From Thalassotalea_H sp040779345 (lineage in GTDB: Bacteria; Pseudomonadota; Gammaproteobacteria; Enterobacterales; Alteromonadaceae), in assembly GCA_040779345.1 (NCBI GenBank), contig JBFONU010000012.1, positions 67,146-131,145 of the forward strand: a stretch of 64,000 bases of DNA. Direction: 5' to 3'. Shown here one piece after another: positions 25,476-34,727 of the stretch (its first letter is position 1; the number at the start of each line of letters is the position of its first letter). The notes beneath the pieces were generated by a model. The model had not been told where the DNA came from. It searched no databases and was given only the letters and a program-made list of their open reading frames with translations. The translations under genes were made by a program, and so were the position numbers.

Positions 25476-27746
25476 TTAAATTTTACAAGCGCCGCCTGCA
25501 CAGTCATCACTTTCAACTTCCACTTGGTCATCTGCACCATCACGGGTATTGTGATAATACATAGTTTTAACACCAAGCTTATAGGCAGTAAGTAAATCTT
25601 TTAAGATTTGTTTAACAGGCACCTTGCCCCCTTCAAATTTTGAGGGGTCGTAGTTCGTATTAGCAGAGATGGTTTGGTCGACAAATTTTTGCATTATGCC
25701 AACAAGCTCTAAGTAACCTTCATTGCTTGGAATATTCCACAACAACTCATAGTTATCTTTTAATCTTTCGTATTCAGGAACCACTTGTTTTAATATGCCA
25801 TCTTTACTCGCCTTGACACTGATCAAGCCACGTGGCGGTTCAATGCCATTAGTCGCATTTGAAATCTGCGATGAAGTTTCTGAAGGCATCAGTGCTGACA
25901 CGGTTGAGTTTCTCACGCCATGCTCTTTGATGCTTTCTCGTAAGCCTTCCCAATCTAAATGTAAAGGCTCACCGGTAATATTATCGATTTCTTTTTTATA
26001 GGTATCGATAGGTAAAATACCTTGAGATAAACGCGTTTCATTAAACTTAGGACAAGCACCTTGCTCAATGGCCAATTTATTAGAGGCTTGCAATAAATAA
26101 AACTGAATTGCTTCAAATGTTCTATGCGTTAAATTGTTTGCACTGCCATTGGAATAGTAAACGCCATTTTTAGCCAAATAATACGCGTAGTTAATAACGC
26201 CTATACCAAGTGTTCTGCGACCAAAGGTTGCATTTTCTGCCGCAGGCATTGGGTAATCTTGGTAATCCAATAAATTATCTAAAGCACGAACAGCTAAATC
26301 TGCTAAGCCTTCTAATTCATCAAGGCTTTCAATGGCACCTAAATTAAATGCAGATAATGTACAAAGGGCTATTTCACCGTTTGGATCATTAATTTCATTT
26401 AGTGGCTTCGTTGGCAAAGCGATTTCTAAACAAAGGTTACTTTGTCTAATTGGTGCCATTTTAGGGTTGAAAGGACTGTGTGTATTACAGTGGTCAACAT
26501 TTTGTAGATAAATACGACCGGTACTGGCACGTTCTTGAGCAAATAAAGTAAATAATTCAATGGCTTTAATGCATTTCTTACGAATCGAATCATCAGCTTC
26601 ATATTGTAAATATAAGCGTTCAAATTCATCTTGATCTTCAAAAAATGCATCGTATAAACCTGGTACATCACTTGGGCTAAATAAGGTGATTGACTGACCT
26701 TTGATCAAACGTTGATACATCACTTTGTTAAACTGAACACCGTAATCTAAATGACGCACGCGGTTTTCTTCAACACCGCGGTTATTTTTTAATACGAGTA
26801 AGCTTTCAACTTCTAAATGCCAAAGTGGATAGAACAGGGTAGCAGCACCACCTCTAACTCCACCTTGAGAGCAGCTTTTAACGGCAGTTTGAAAATGCTT
26901 ATAGAAAGGAATACAACCAGTATGAAACGCTTCACCGTTACGAATAGAGCTGCCTAAAGCGCGAATTCTACCGGCATTAATGCCAATACCTGCGCGTTGA
27001 GAAACATATTTAACAATCGAGCTTGAAGCCGCATTAATTGAATCTAAACTGTCACCACACTCAATAAGTACACAGGACGAGAACTGACGTGTAGGCGTTC
27101 TTACCCCCGCCATAATTGGCGTAGGTAATGAAATTTTAAAGGTTGAGATCGCATGATAAAAACCTTCAATGTAGGTTAATCGCGTCTCTTTCGGGTATTT
27201 AGCAAATAAACAAGCAGCCACTAGTAGATATAAGAACTGTGCACTTTCATAGATCTCACCTGTAACACGGTTTTGAACTAAGTATTTGCCTTCTAACTGC
27301 TTAACAGCAGCGTAACTAAAATTTAGATCGCGGCGATGATCTAAAAAGCTTTCCATTTGCTCAAATTCTTCTTGGGTATAATCGAGCAGCAAATGTTGGT
27401 CATACTTACCTGATTCTACTAACCCAACAACGTGCGGGTAAAGTTTCGGAGGCTCAAATTGACCATAGGCTTTTTTACGAAGATGAAAGATGGCTAATCG
27501 TGCTGAAAGAAATTGATAATCTGGTGTTTCTTCAGAGATCAAGTCTGCGGCTGCTTTGATGATCGTTTCATGAATGTCTTCGGTTTTAATACCGTCGTAA
27601 AATTGAATGTGAGATTTTAATTCAACTTGTGAAACAGAAACATTATTTAAATTTTCTGCTGCCCAAGCAATGACCTTGTGAATTTTTTCTAAATCTATGG
27701 GTTCTTTTTCGCCGTTACGCTTTGTTACAAAAAGGTTGTTATTCAT
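25476..27746 (-). CDS. nrdA: Class Ia ribonucleotide reductase, alpha subunit NrdA
   Basis: A 756-residue NrdA (E. coli NrdA has 761) that reduces all four ribonucleoside diphosphates. The N-terminal ATP-cone (VTKRNGEKEPIDLEKIHKV) implies dATP feedback control. Active-site cysteines lie in FSSCVLIECGDS, SNLCLEIALPT and IALCTLSAFN. The C-terminal redox pair is in DCAGGACKI. The order nrdA-nrdB-yfaE followed by gph/ubiG and gyrA resembles the E. coli neighbourhood. Two NrdR-like boxes lie 75-122 bp upstream. Confidence 0.97.
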   Translation of the reverse strand: MNNNLFVTKRNGEKEPIDLEKIHKVIAWAAENLNNVSVSQVELKSHIQFYDGIKTEDIHETIIKAAADLISEETPDYQFLSARLAIFHLRKKAYGQFEPPKLYPHVVGLVESGKYDQHLLLDYTQEEFEQMESFLDHRRDLNFSYAAVKQLEGKYLVQNRVTGEIYESAQFLYLLVAACLFAKYPKETRLTYIEGFYHAISTFKISLPTPIMAGVRTPTRQFSSCVLIECGDSLDSINAASSSIVKYVSQRAGIGINAGRIRALGSSIRNGEAFHTGCIPFYKHFQTAVKSCSQGGVRGGAATLFYPLWHLEVESLLVLKNNRGVEENRVRHLDYGVQFNKVMYQRLIKGQSITLFSPSDVPGLYDAFFEDQDEFERLYLQYEADDSIRKKCIKAIELFTLFAQERASTGRIYLQNVDHCNTHSPFNPKMAPIRQSNLCLEIALPTKPLNEINDPNGEIALCTLSAFNLGAIESLDELEGLADLAVRALDNLLDYQDYPMPAAENATFGRRTLGIGVINYAYYLAKNGVYYSNGSANNLTHRTFEAIQFYLLQASNKLAIEQGACPKFNETRLSQGILPIDTYKKEIDNITGEPLHLDWEGLRESIKEHGVRNSTVSALMPSETSSQISNATNGIEPPRGLISVKASKDGILKQVVPEYERLKDNYELLWNIPSNEGYLELVGIMQKFVDQTISANTNYDPSKFEGGKVPVKQILKDLLTAYKLGVKTMYYHNTRDGADDQVEVESDDCAGGACKI

Positions 27747-27820
27747 GAAAAACCTGTTTTTATTATATTTATATAATTAATTAGTTGAGAAGTTTAGCCA
27801 AGAATGCAAATTTTCCTCAT

Positions 27821-27836
27821 GCACTATATCTTGGGT
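27821..27836. promoter_or_regulatory. NrdR-like box, nrdA-proximal
   Basis: GCACTATATCTTGGGT matches the palindromic NrdR consensus ACACWATATATWGTGT at 13 of 16 positions. It lies 75 bp upstream of the nrdA start. NrdR represses ribonucleotide reductase operons through pairs of such boxes. A second candidate box lies 32 bp away, centre to centre. Confidence 0.65.
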
Positions 27837-27852
27837 GAAAACATAAAACAGA

Positions 27853-27868
27853 TCACAAGATAATGAGG
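27853..27868. promoter_or_regulatory. NrdR-like box, nrdA-distal
   Basis: TCACAAGATAATGAGG matches the NrdR consensus at about 11 of 16 positions and shares CAAGATA with the complement of the first box. The 16-bp gap and 32-bp centre spacing equal three helical turns, the usual arrangement of NrdR box pairs. The spacing strengthens a call that would be weak alone. Confidence 0.5.
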
Positions 27869-28140
27869 TTTGAGGTTTAATGCAAGCACTAAAAAATCCA
27901 TTAATTTGGTATGGATATTGACGATTAAAACTATGTTAGTAACAACTAACTTAGTACCGTCTTTTAAATTTGATTTTTGTGAAACGCAATATGTTTTTAA
28001 ACTTTTTTTTCACGGTATTTAGTCGGTATATTTATTTTTGTGAAAATTTTGCTGTCTATATTACTATTTGTAATATAAATGTAAAATCATTTAAAATTCA
28101 AATAGATAAGTTTATTGCTTTATAAGTATACAGTTGATGA

Positions 28141-28809
28141 TTATCTAATCGAATAGAGTTCTTGTGGGGTTTTAATCATAAAATCAGCATGCCATTGTTC
28201 AATACTATCGCTGGGTTTGATATAGCCCCACTGAGCAACATATGTTTTCATTCCTGCGCTATTGCCTGCTTCTATGTCTCTAAGAGCATCTCCAACATAA
28301 ATACATTTTTCAGGCACTACATTGATGATATTACAAGCATGAAACAAAGGTTCTGGATTTGGCTTTCTTGTTGATAGAGTATCCCCACCAATCATTACGG
28401 CACAGTGCTTAAACTCGGGAAAATATGGTAGTAGCTGTTTCGTCAATCCTTCAGGCTTATTCGTAACAATACCCCAAGGGATATTATCAGCATTTAATCT
28501 TGATAATAAATCATTTACTCCTTGATATAAGCAAGTATGTTTAGCGATATTTTCGTGATAGTAAGTGAGAAACTCATCTCTTAACACGTCATAGTCAAAG
28601 TCTTTTAATTGCGCTTTAAAGCCCAGATTTAATAAACCCATTGCTCCGTCTGATGCGACAGGACGATAGTTTTCTCGGGCAACAATAGGCAAGTCATATT
28701 TAGCTAAAACATAGTTTAACGCCTCACCTAAGTCGTTGGCGGTATCTAGTAATGTACCATCGAGGTCAAATAAAACGGCTTGGGGTTTATCTAAGGTATT
28801 TATCGTCAT
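28141..28809 (-). CDS. gph: Phosphoglycolate phosphatase (HAD family)
   Basis: A 222-residue HAD-superfamily phosphatase. Motif I is LFDLDGTLLDT, motif II lies around IVTNKPEG, motif III has the Lys of TRKPNPEPL and motif IV is YVGDALRDIEAG. The cap domain follows motif I. It dephosphorylates 2-phosphoglycolate formed from oxidative DNA damage repair. I choose the ATG at 28809 because AAGG precedes it and it begins 2 bp after the ubiG stop; a start seven codons earlier would overlap ubiG. HAD enzymes are hard to tell apart, but the ubiG-gph pairing supports this one. Confidence 0.85.
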   Translation of the reverse strand: MTINTLDKPQAVLFDLDGTLLDTANDLGEALNYVLAKYDLPIVARENYRPVASDGAMGLLNLGFKAQLKDFDYDVLRDEFLTYYHENIAKHTCLYQGVNDLLSRLNADNIPWGIVTNKPEGLTKQLLPYFPEFKHCAVMIGGDTLSTRKPNPEPLFHACNIINVVPEKCIYVGDALRDIEAGNSAGMKTYVAQWGYIKPSDSIEQWHADFMIKTPQELYSIR

Positions 28810-28811
28810 TA

Positions 28812-29519
28812 CTAAACCTTTTGACAACATAAAATATAATTAACATCTAATGAGTCTATTAATTTATGATTTTCAGTTAGTGGGTTGTAATGGATACCTG
28901 CAGCATCGATACATTTCAAACCGTTAGCTTCAGCCCAACTAATGAGTTGAGAAGGCTTAATGAAGTGTTGATGATCATGTGTCCCATCTGGGACTAATTT
29001 TAATATCTTTTCAGCGGCTACAATCGCTAATAAGTAGGATTTTATTGTTTTATTCAAGGTTGAGAAAAATACATAGCCCCCAGGTTTTACTAGCTCAGAG
29101 CATGCTTTTATAATTGAAGAAGGGTCGGGAACATGCTCAAGCATTTCCATACAAGTGACCACATCATATTTTTGTGGCTGTTGTAATGCTTTTTCTTCTG
29201 CGGTGATCTTTTGGTAATCTACTTGCACATTAGATTCTAGCGCATGCAGTTTAGCAACATTTAAAGGCTCATCACCCATATCTATACCTGTTACATTGGC
29301 GCCTAATTTAGCTAAGCTTTCCGCTAAAATGCCTCCTCCGCAACCCACATCAATGACTTCTTTTGCAAATACATTGTCAACATGTTGAATGATAAACTGT
29401 CTTCGAATGGGGTTTATTTGATGAAGCGGCTTAAAATCGCCATCTAACTCCCACCATTGACTGGCAACTTTTTCGAATTTAGCGATTTCATCTAGATTAA
29501 CATTGAGCGGTTCAGACAT
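28812..29519 (-). CDS. ubiG: Ubiquinone biosynthesis O-methyltransferase UbiG
   Basis: A 235-residue class I SAM methyltransferase that performs both O-methylations of ubiquinone synthesis. EIAKFEKVASQWWELDGDFKPLH is the typical UbiG N-terminus, the SAM motif is VIDVGCGGGILAE, and MEMLEHVPDP follows. The ATG at 29519 (MSEPLN) gives the length seen in homologues; an ATG four codons upstream (29531) cannot be excluded because neither has a clear ribosome site. It is divergent from the Mpo1-like gene and from gyrA beyond it, as ubiG and gyrA are in E. coli. Confidence 0.94.
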   Translation of the reverse strand: MSEPLNVNLDEIAKFEKVASQWWELDGDFKPLHQINPIRRQFIIQHVDNVFAKEVIDVGCGGGILAESLAKLGANVTGIDMGDEPLNVAKLHALESNVQVDYQKITAEEKALQQPQKYDVVTCMEMLEHVPDPSSIIKACSELVKPGGYVFFSTLNKTIKSYLLAIVAAEKILKLVPDGTHDHQHFIKPSQLISWAEANGLKCIDAAGIHYNPLTENHKLIDSLDVNYILCCQKV

Positions 29520-29664
29520 AAAATAATTCATAGCTTTGTTCAGATGAACCTATTCTAAACTAAAGTTAATTGCTCGCCTATAGAGCACATGGATAAATTG
29601 ACAAAGAATTGAAAATCAGTAAGTTATTATATCTGCCGTCAGTTAAATTCAAAATGGTCATGAA

Positions 29665-30180
29665 ATGAAATCACTTCAAGAGCAGCTCTCTATTTATAAG
29701 AGTGTTCATTTAAATAAAAAAAATATAGCCACACACTTTATTGGTATTCCATTAATTATTGGCTCTATAGCACTTTTACTCACTACTTTTAATTTCACTC
29801 TTGTATTATTCGATTTTAAAATAGACGTTACCCTCACTAGTGTCATAGTCTGTTGTGTATTGCTTTATTACGCTTTTCAATCTGTGAGTTTAGCACTTTT
29901 GGCGGTGATTTTTTTTGGGCCTGTTATTTATTCTGCTGTGTTATTGAGTTTATCAGAGCATAAATTAATCATTGTTGCGCTTACCTTTAGTATCGGATGG
30001 GTTTTGCAATTTATTGGCCATGGTTATGAAAAAGCTAAGCCTGCCTTTATTGATGACGTGAGCCAACTATTTATTGGTCCATTATTTTTAGTCGCTGAAA
30101 TATATTTTTGGCTCGGTTTTGGTAAGGAGTTAGCTGAAAAAATTGAAAAAAAAGCGATTGAGTTGCGTAAACTAAAATGA
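29665..30180 (+). CDS. Mpo1-like (DUF962) membrane protein, putative 2-hydroxy fatty acid dioxygenase
   Basis: A 171-residue protein with about four membrane helices. It has the conserved histidines of the Mpo1/YGL010w family: His in YKSVHLNKKNIATHFIG and His in QFIGHGYEKAKPAF. Yeast Mpo1 is an Fe(II)-dependent dioxygenase that removes one carbon from 2-hydroxy fatty acids. The bacterial homologues are mostly uncharacterised, so the substrate is not known here. It is a single gene between ubiG and gyrA. Confidence 0.8.
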   Translation: MKSLQEQLSIYKSVHLNKKNIATHFIGIPLIIGSIALLLTTFNFTLVLFDFKIDVTLTSVIVCCVLLYYAFQSVSLALLAVIFFGPVIYSAVLLSLSEHKLIIVALTFSIGWVLQFIGHGYEKAKPAFIDDVSQLFIGPLFLVAEIYFWLGFGKELAEKIEKKAIELRKLK

Positions 30181-30554
30181 CATAAGGTTAATTTTTCTGA
30201 TGTTTGTTGGACATTTTAAGCTTCAATATCAATAGCTCAAACTTATCTTGTTAATCATTCGTTTATCCACGTTGTTTTTTATATCTATTAATGTGATCCA
30301 GGGCTCAAAATCACAATGTGACAGCATAAATTCAAGGGAATAAAATAATCGTAAATTATTGAGAAAGTATCCGATATGACTTTCGCCATTCATCACTTCG
30401 TTGAACTTGTGAAATAATCACTTGAAATACATTGCTAACCAAAGCAGAATGTCATGCTATAAAGCAGTATAGTCTCATTTTTTTTTATGATAATATGCGC
30501 TGTGTTTTTAACAATAATAATTTCCAATATCACATTTAGGGATACCGTCGTTTT
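30181..30554. other. 374-bp intergenic region with the gyrA promoter
   Basis: No gene is visible. A likely gyrA -10 region is the TATGATAATATG block near 30486-30497, after a T-run; no clear -35 is seen. A single DnaA-box-like TTATCCACG lies at 30263-30271 (8 of 9 bases), which alone may be chance. There is no recognisable terminator after the Mpo1-like gene. Confidence 0.4.
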
Positions 30555-33284
30555 ATGACCGATCTGGCAAATAATATTGCACCAATCAATATTGAGGATG
30601 AGCTAAAAAGCTCCTATCTAGATTACGCTATGAGTGTAATCGTAGGACGGGCGTTACCTGACGTTCGAGATGGTTTAAAACCAGTACACCGTCGCGTACT
30701 TTTCGCGATGAACGTGCTAGGTAATGACTATAACAAACCTTATAAAAAATCAGCCCGTGTGGTTGGTGATGTCATAGGTAAATATCACCCACATGGTGAT
30801 ACAGCTGTTTACGATACGATAGTTCGTATGGCTCAAGATTTTTCTATGCGTTATATGTTGGTAGATGGTCAAGGTAACTTTGGCTCTGTTGACGGTGATT
30901 CAGCTGCCGCAATGCGTTATACCGAAATACGAATGAATAAAATTTCTCATTCAATTTTGGCTGATCTAGACAAAGAAACCGTTGATTTTGTACCTAACTA
31001 TGACGGTACTGAACATATTCCAGCGGTTATGCCTACGCGCATTCCTGCGTTATTAGTCAATGGTTCATCGGGTATCGCTGTTGGTATGGCAACGAATATA
31101 CCACCTCATAACCTCACTGAAGTGATTAATGGTTGTTTAGCGTTAATTGAAAACAGCGATATAACCTTTGAAGAATTACTCGAACATATTCCTGGGCCTG
31201 ATTTCCCTACTTCAGGAATTATCAGTGGTCGAGCGGGTATTGAAGAAGCCTATAGAACAGGTCGTGGTAAAATAAAAATCCGCGCACGTGCTGAAATAGA
31301 AGTAACTGAAAGTACGGGTAAAGAAACGATTATTGTTCATGAATTACCGTATCAAGTGAACAAAGCTCGTCTGATAGAAAAAATGGCTGAGCTGGTTAAA
31401 GAAAAACGTTTAGAAGGTATTTCAGCCTTACGCGATGAGTCAGATAAAGACGGCATGCGTATGGTCATTGAAATCAAACGTGGTGAAGTGGGTGAAGTTG
31501 TATTAAATAATTTATATAAACTGACTCAAATGCAAGTCTCTTTTGGTTTGAATATGGTGGCATTAACCAATGGCCAACCGAAATTATTCAACTTAAAAGA
31601 AATGCTAGAAGCGTTTGTTCTTCATCGTCGCGAAGTGGTTACACGCCGAACTATCTTTGAATTACGTAAAGCGCGTGATCGCGCTCATATCCTCGAAGGC
31701 TTATCAATAGCGTTAGCCAATATTGACCCGATTATCAAACTGATTAAAGAGTCAAGTAACCGTAAAGAAGCTGAAGAAAAGCTTATTGCTCAAGGGTGGG
31801 AATTAGGTAATGTTAGTGGCATGCTTGAAAGTGCAGGCACTGATGCAGCTCGTCCTGAGTGGTTAGAGCCTCAATATGGTATTCGTGATGGCTTGTATTA
31901 TTTAACTGCGGAACAATCAAAAGCGATTGTTGATCTGCAATTATACAAACTCTCAGGAATGGAACACGAAAAAATTCTAAGTGAGTATAAAGCGTTATTA
32001 GACTTAATTGCTGAATTAATGCATATTTTGGCTAGTCCAGAGCGTTTGATGGAAGTGATACGTGAAGAGTTAGAATTAATTCGTGATGAGTTTGGTGATG
32101 AACGTCGTACCGAAATTACCAATGCTTCGCATGATTTATCGTTAGAAGATCTGATTTGTGAAGAAGATGTTGTGGTGACACTTTCTAGCGAAGGTTATGT
32201 GAAATATCAGATCCTTTCTGATTATCAAGCGCAACGTCGTGGCGGTAAAGGTAAAGCCGCAACTAAGATGAAAGAAGAAGATTTCATTGAACGTTTATTA
32301 GTGGCGAATACTCACGATACCATTTTATGTTTCTCAAACCGTGGCAAGCTATATTGGTTGAAAGTTTACCAACTACCATTGGCGAGTAGAACCGCGCGGG
32401 GTCGTCCAATTGTTAATTTATTACCACTTGAGGCTGATGAACGTATTACGGCTATTCTCCCTGTTAGAGAATATGAAGATGACAAGTTTATTATCATGGC
32501 AACCGCGTCTGGTACTGTGAAGAAAACGCCATTAAAGGCCTATTCTAATCAACGTAATGGCGGCATTATTGCTTTGAATTTACGTGATGATGATACGTTG
32601 ATAGGCGTTGATATTACCAATGGCGAAAACGACATAATGTTGTTCTCTGATGCTGGTAAAGTGGTGCGTTTTAATGAAAAAGCACGTGATAGTGAAACAG
32701 GTGAAATTAAAGTTGACCCTGAAACTGGTGAAGAAATTCATGCATTAAGAGCGATGGGGCGAACAGCAACAGGTGTTCGTGGCATTAAGCTTGAAGGTGA
32801 TCAAAAAGTTGTTTCACTAATTGTACCTAAAAACGAAGGTGCAGTATTAACGATTACTCAAAATGGTTACGGAAAACGTACTGATTTAGCTGAATATCCA
32901 GCTAAGAGCCGTGCGACTAAAGGTGTTGTTTCAATCAAAGTGAGTGATCGAAATGGTCCGGTAGTTGGGGCTGTGCAGGTTGAAGATCTTGATGAAATCA
33001 TGCTGATCACTGATAACGGCACGTTAGTTCGTACCCGCGTTAATGAAGTAAGTGTCATTGGCCGTAATACTCAGGGTGTTAGAATTATTCGCACAGCTGA
33101 AGACGAGCATGTGGTGGCACTGCAGCGTATTGATGAAATTGAAGTAGATGATTCAATTGTTGAAGGTGAATTAGCTGGTGGTGATGAAGCCACAGGTACT
33201 GTTAGTGATAGTTCGTCGACCTCTGAAACATCGTCGGCTCCTGAGGCTAGCAATGAAGAGCTCAGTGAAGATGATAACGATTAG
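30555..33284 (+). CDS. gyrA: DNA gyrase subunit A
   Basis: A 909-residue GyrA, the breakage-reunion subunit of the topoisomerase that introduces negative supercoils. The catalytic Tyr122 (AAMRYTEIR) has the E. coli numbering. In the quinolone-determining segment (HPHGDTAVYDT) position 83 is Thr and 87 is Asp. The C-terminal beta-pinwheel contains the GyrA box QRRGGKG near residue 560. An acidic Ser/Glu-rich tail of about 40 residues follows, as in other gammaproteobacteria. A strong terminator closes the gene. Confidence 0.98.
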   Translation: MTDLANNIAPINIEDELKSSYLDYAMSVIVGRALPDVRDGLKPVHRRVLFAMNVLGNDYNKPYKKSARVVGDVIGKYHPHGDTAVYDTIVRMAQDFSMRYMLVDGQGNFGSVDGDSAAAMRYTEIRMNKISHSILADLDKETVDFVPNYDGTEHIPAVMPTRIPALLVNGSSGIAVGMATNIPPHNLTEVINGCLALIENSDITFEELLEHIPGPDFPTSGIISGRAGIEEAYRTGRGKIKIRARAEIEVTESTGKETIIVHELPYQVNKARLIEKMAELVKEKRLEGISALRDESDKDGMRMVIEIKRGEVGEVVLNNLYKLTQMQVSFGLNMVALTNGQPKLFNLKEMLEAFVLHRREVVTRRTIFELRKARDRAHILEGLSIALANIDPIIKLIKESSNRKEAEEKLIAQGWELGNVSGMLESAGTDAARPEWLEPQYGIRDGLYYLTAEQSKAIVDLQLYKLSGMEHEKILSEYKALLDLIAELMHILASPERLMEVIREELELIRDEFGDERRTEITNASHDLSLEDLICEEDVVVTLSSEGYVKYQILSDYQAQRRGGKGKAATKMKEEDFIERLLVANTHDTILCFSNRGKLYWLKVYQLPLASRTARGRPIVNLLPLEADERITAILPVREYEDDKFIIMATASGTVKKTPLKAYSNQRNGGIIALNLRDDDTLIGVDITNGENDIMLFSDAGKVVRFNEKARDSETGEIKVDPETGEEIHALRAMGRTATGVRGIKLEGDQKVVSLIVPKNEGAVLTITQNGYGKRTDLAEYPAKSRATKGVVSIKVSDRNGPVVGAVQVEDLDEIMLITDNGTLVRTRVNEVSVIGRNTQGVRIIRTAEDEHVVALQRIDEIEVDDSIVEGELAGGDEATGTVSDSSSTSETSSAPEASNEELSEDDND

Positions 33285-33304
33285 TTACCGTTAACATTCG
33301 ATTG

Positions 33305-33332
33305 AAAAGGGCGGTTAATCACCGCCCTTTTT
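33305..33332 (+). terminator. Rho-independent terminator of gyrA
   Basis: An 11-bp perfect stem (AAAAGGGCGGT/ACCGCCCTTTT) with a TAATC loop ends in T residues, 21 bp after the gyrA stop. Confidence 0.9.
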
Positions 33333-33640
33333 ATGTTCATAGTTCCTGAATATTATGTCAGTGACCAATGAGCAAAATGCTACTAAGTCGACAGGTATTG
33401 TTGTAACTGATAGTGTTTTTTGTCTATGGTAGCGATAAATCAATTATGCTGTTGCAGAGTTTAAATAGTGAATATAACGGGTATGTAAATACTATGATCG
33501 TATACGCATTTTAAGAGTCATTTTCAGCTAGGAAAAAATGATTGTTAAAATTGGTATATTTAACCAATCTGTCGATATAACTACAAAAATACAACGTCGA
33601 CGAAACATTTTAAAATTTATTAAGAAGGGTGTTGTATTCA
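33333..33640. other. Intergenic region upstream of serC
   Basis: About 310 bp with no gene. A short inverted repeat ATTGGT-(7)-ACCAAT at 33550-33568 could be an operator, but nothing identifies its protein. AGAAGGG at 33623-33629 is the likely ribosome site of serC. No other signal was recognised. Confidence 0.35.
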
Positions 33641-34726
33641 ATGTCAAAAGTATTTAATTTTTGTGCAGGTCCTGCGATGTTACCTGTGCCTGTTATGAAA
33701 AAAGCTCAAGAAGAGTTTATCAATTGGAATAATACCGGTTGTTCGGTAATGGAATTAAGTCATCGTAGCAAAGAATTTATGGCGTTAGCGAAAAAAGCTG
33801 AAGCTGATCTTAGAGAATTAATGACCATCCCTGACAATTATAAAGTGCTGTTTTGCCATGGTGGCGGGCGAGGGCAGTTTTCTGCAGTTCCACTAAACCT
33901 TCTTAAAGAAGGTCAAAGTGCCGATTATATTATTTCGGGCTCTTGGTCTAAAGCCGCAGCTAAAGAAGCCGAAAACTTTGGTAAAGTTAATACGATCAAT
34001 GTTGTTGAAGATATAAATGGCCATAAAACTGTTATCGATAGTAAAGCATGGCAACTCAATCCAAACGCTGCTTATGTCCATTATTGCCCTAATGAAACTG
34101 TAGACGGTATTGAAATGTTTTCGATTCCTGAAACAAATGGTGTGCCTTTAGTTGCTGACTTATCATCAGCGATATTGTCCTATGACATTGATGTCTCAAA
34201 ATTTGGCTTAATCTACGCAGGTGCACAAAAAAATATTGGCCCATCGGGTTTAACCATCGTAATTGTTGATGAAGCGTTATTAGGTGATGCCCATAAAAAT
34301 ACTCCATGCATCATGAATTACCAGTTGATTGCCAACAATGACTCTATGTATAACACCCCACCGACTTACGCATGGTATTTAGCCGGATTAGTATTTGATT
34401 GGTTAAAAAGTATCGGGGGCGTTAGTGCTATAGAGGAACTTAATAAACAAAAAGCTGAGTTAATCTATCAATATGTTGATCAAAGTGACTTTTATCTAAA
34501 TAGCATAGAAAGTGAATATAGAAGTCTGATGAATGTACCTTTTTGGTTAAAAGATGAATCCTATAATGAGCAATTTTTAGCACAGGCAGAAGAACACGGC
34601 CTTGTTGCATTAAAAGGGCATCGAATGGTCGGAGGGATGCGGGCGAGCATTTATAATGCGATGCCGCTAGAAGGAGTACAAAATCTGGTGGATTTTATGC
34701 AAAAATTTGAACAGGAGAACCGATAA
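33641..34726 (+). CDS. serC: Phosphoserine aminotransferase SerC
   Basis: A 361-residue PLP enzyme (E. coli SerC has 362) that makes 3-phosphoserine for serine synthesis and also serves pyridoxal phosphate synthesis. It starts VFNFCAGPAMLP, the PLP lysine lies in YAGAQKNIGPSG, and the C-terminal GGMRASIYNAM is typical. The ATG at 33641 matches the E. coli start; a GTG at 33629 would add four residues but touches the ribosome site. It is followed by aroA after one base, the classical serC-aroA operon. Confidence 0.96.
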   Translation: MSKVFNFCAGPAMLPVPVMKKAQEEFINWNNTGCSVMELSHRSKEFMALAKKAEADLRELMTIPDNYKVLFCHGGGRGQFSAVPLNLLKEGQSADYIISGSWSKAAAKEAENFGKVNTINVVEDINGHKTVIDSKAWQLNPNAAYVHYCPNETVDGIEMFSIPETNGVPLVADLSSAILSYDIDVSKFGLIYAGAQKNIGPSGLTIVIVDEALLGDAHKNTPCIMNYQLIANNDSMYNTPPTYAWYLAGLVFDWLKSIGGVSAIEELNKQKAELIYQYVDQSDFYLNSIESEYRSLMNVPFWLKDESYNEQFLAQAEEHGLVALKGHRMVGGMRASIYNAMPLEGVQNLVDFMQKFEQENR

Positions 34727-34727
34727 A

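Larger units (their letters stand above)
27747..28140. other. 394-bp intergenic region upstream of nrdA
   Basis: This AT-rich gap separates nrdA from gph, both on the minus strand. It holds the two NrdR-like boxes (separate entries). No open frame of interest, no DnaA box matching TTATNCACA and no clear gph terminator were found. The nrdA promoter must lie here, but I cannot place its -35/-10 confidently in such AT-rich DNA. Confidence 0.5.

Noticed and set aside
30263..30271. DnaA-box-like TTATCCACG upstream of gyrA
   Set aside because: One site with one mismatch and no cluster of boxes or AT-rich unwinding element; not evidence for an origin.
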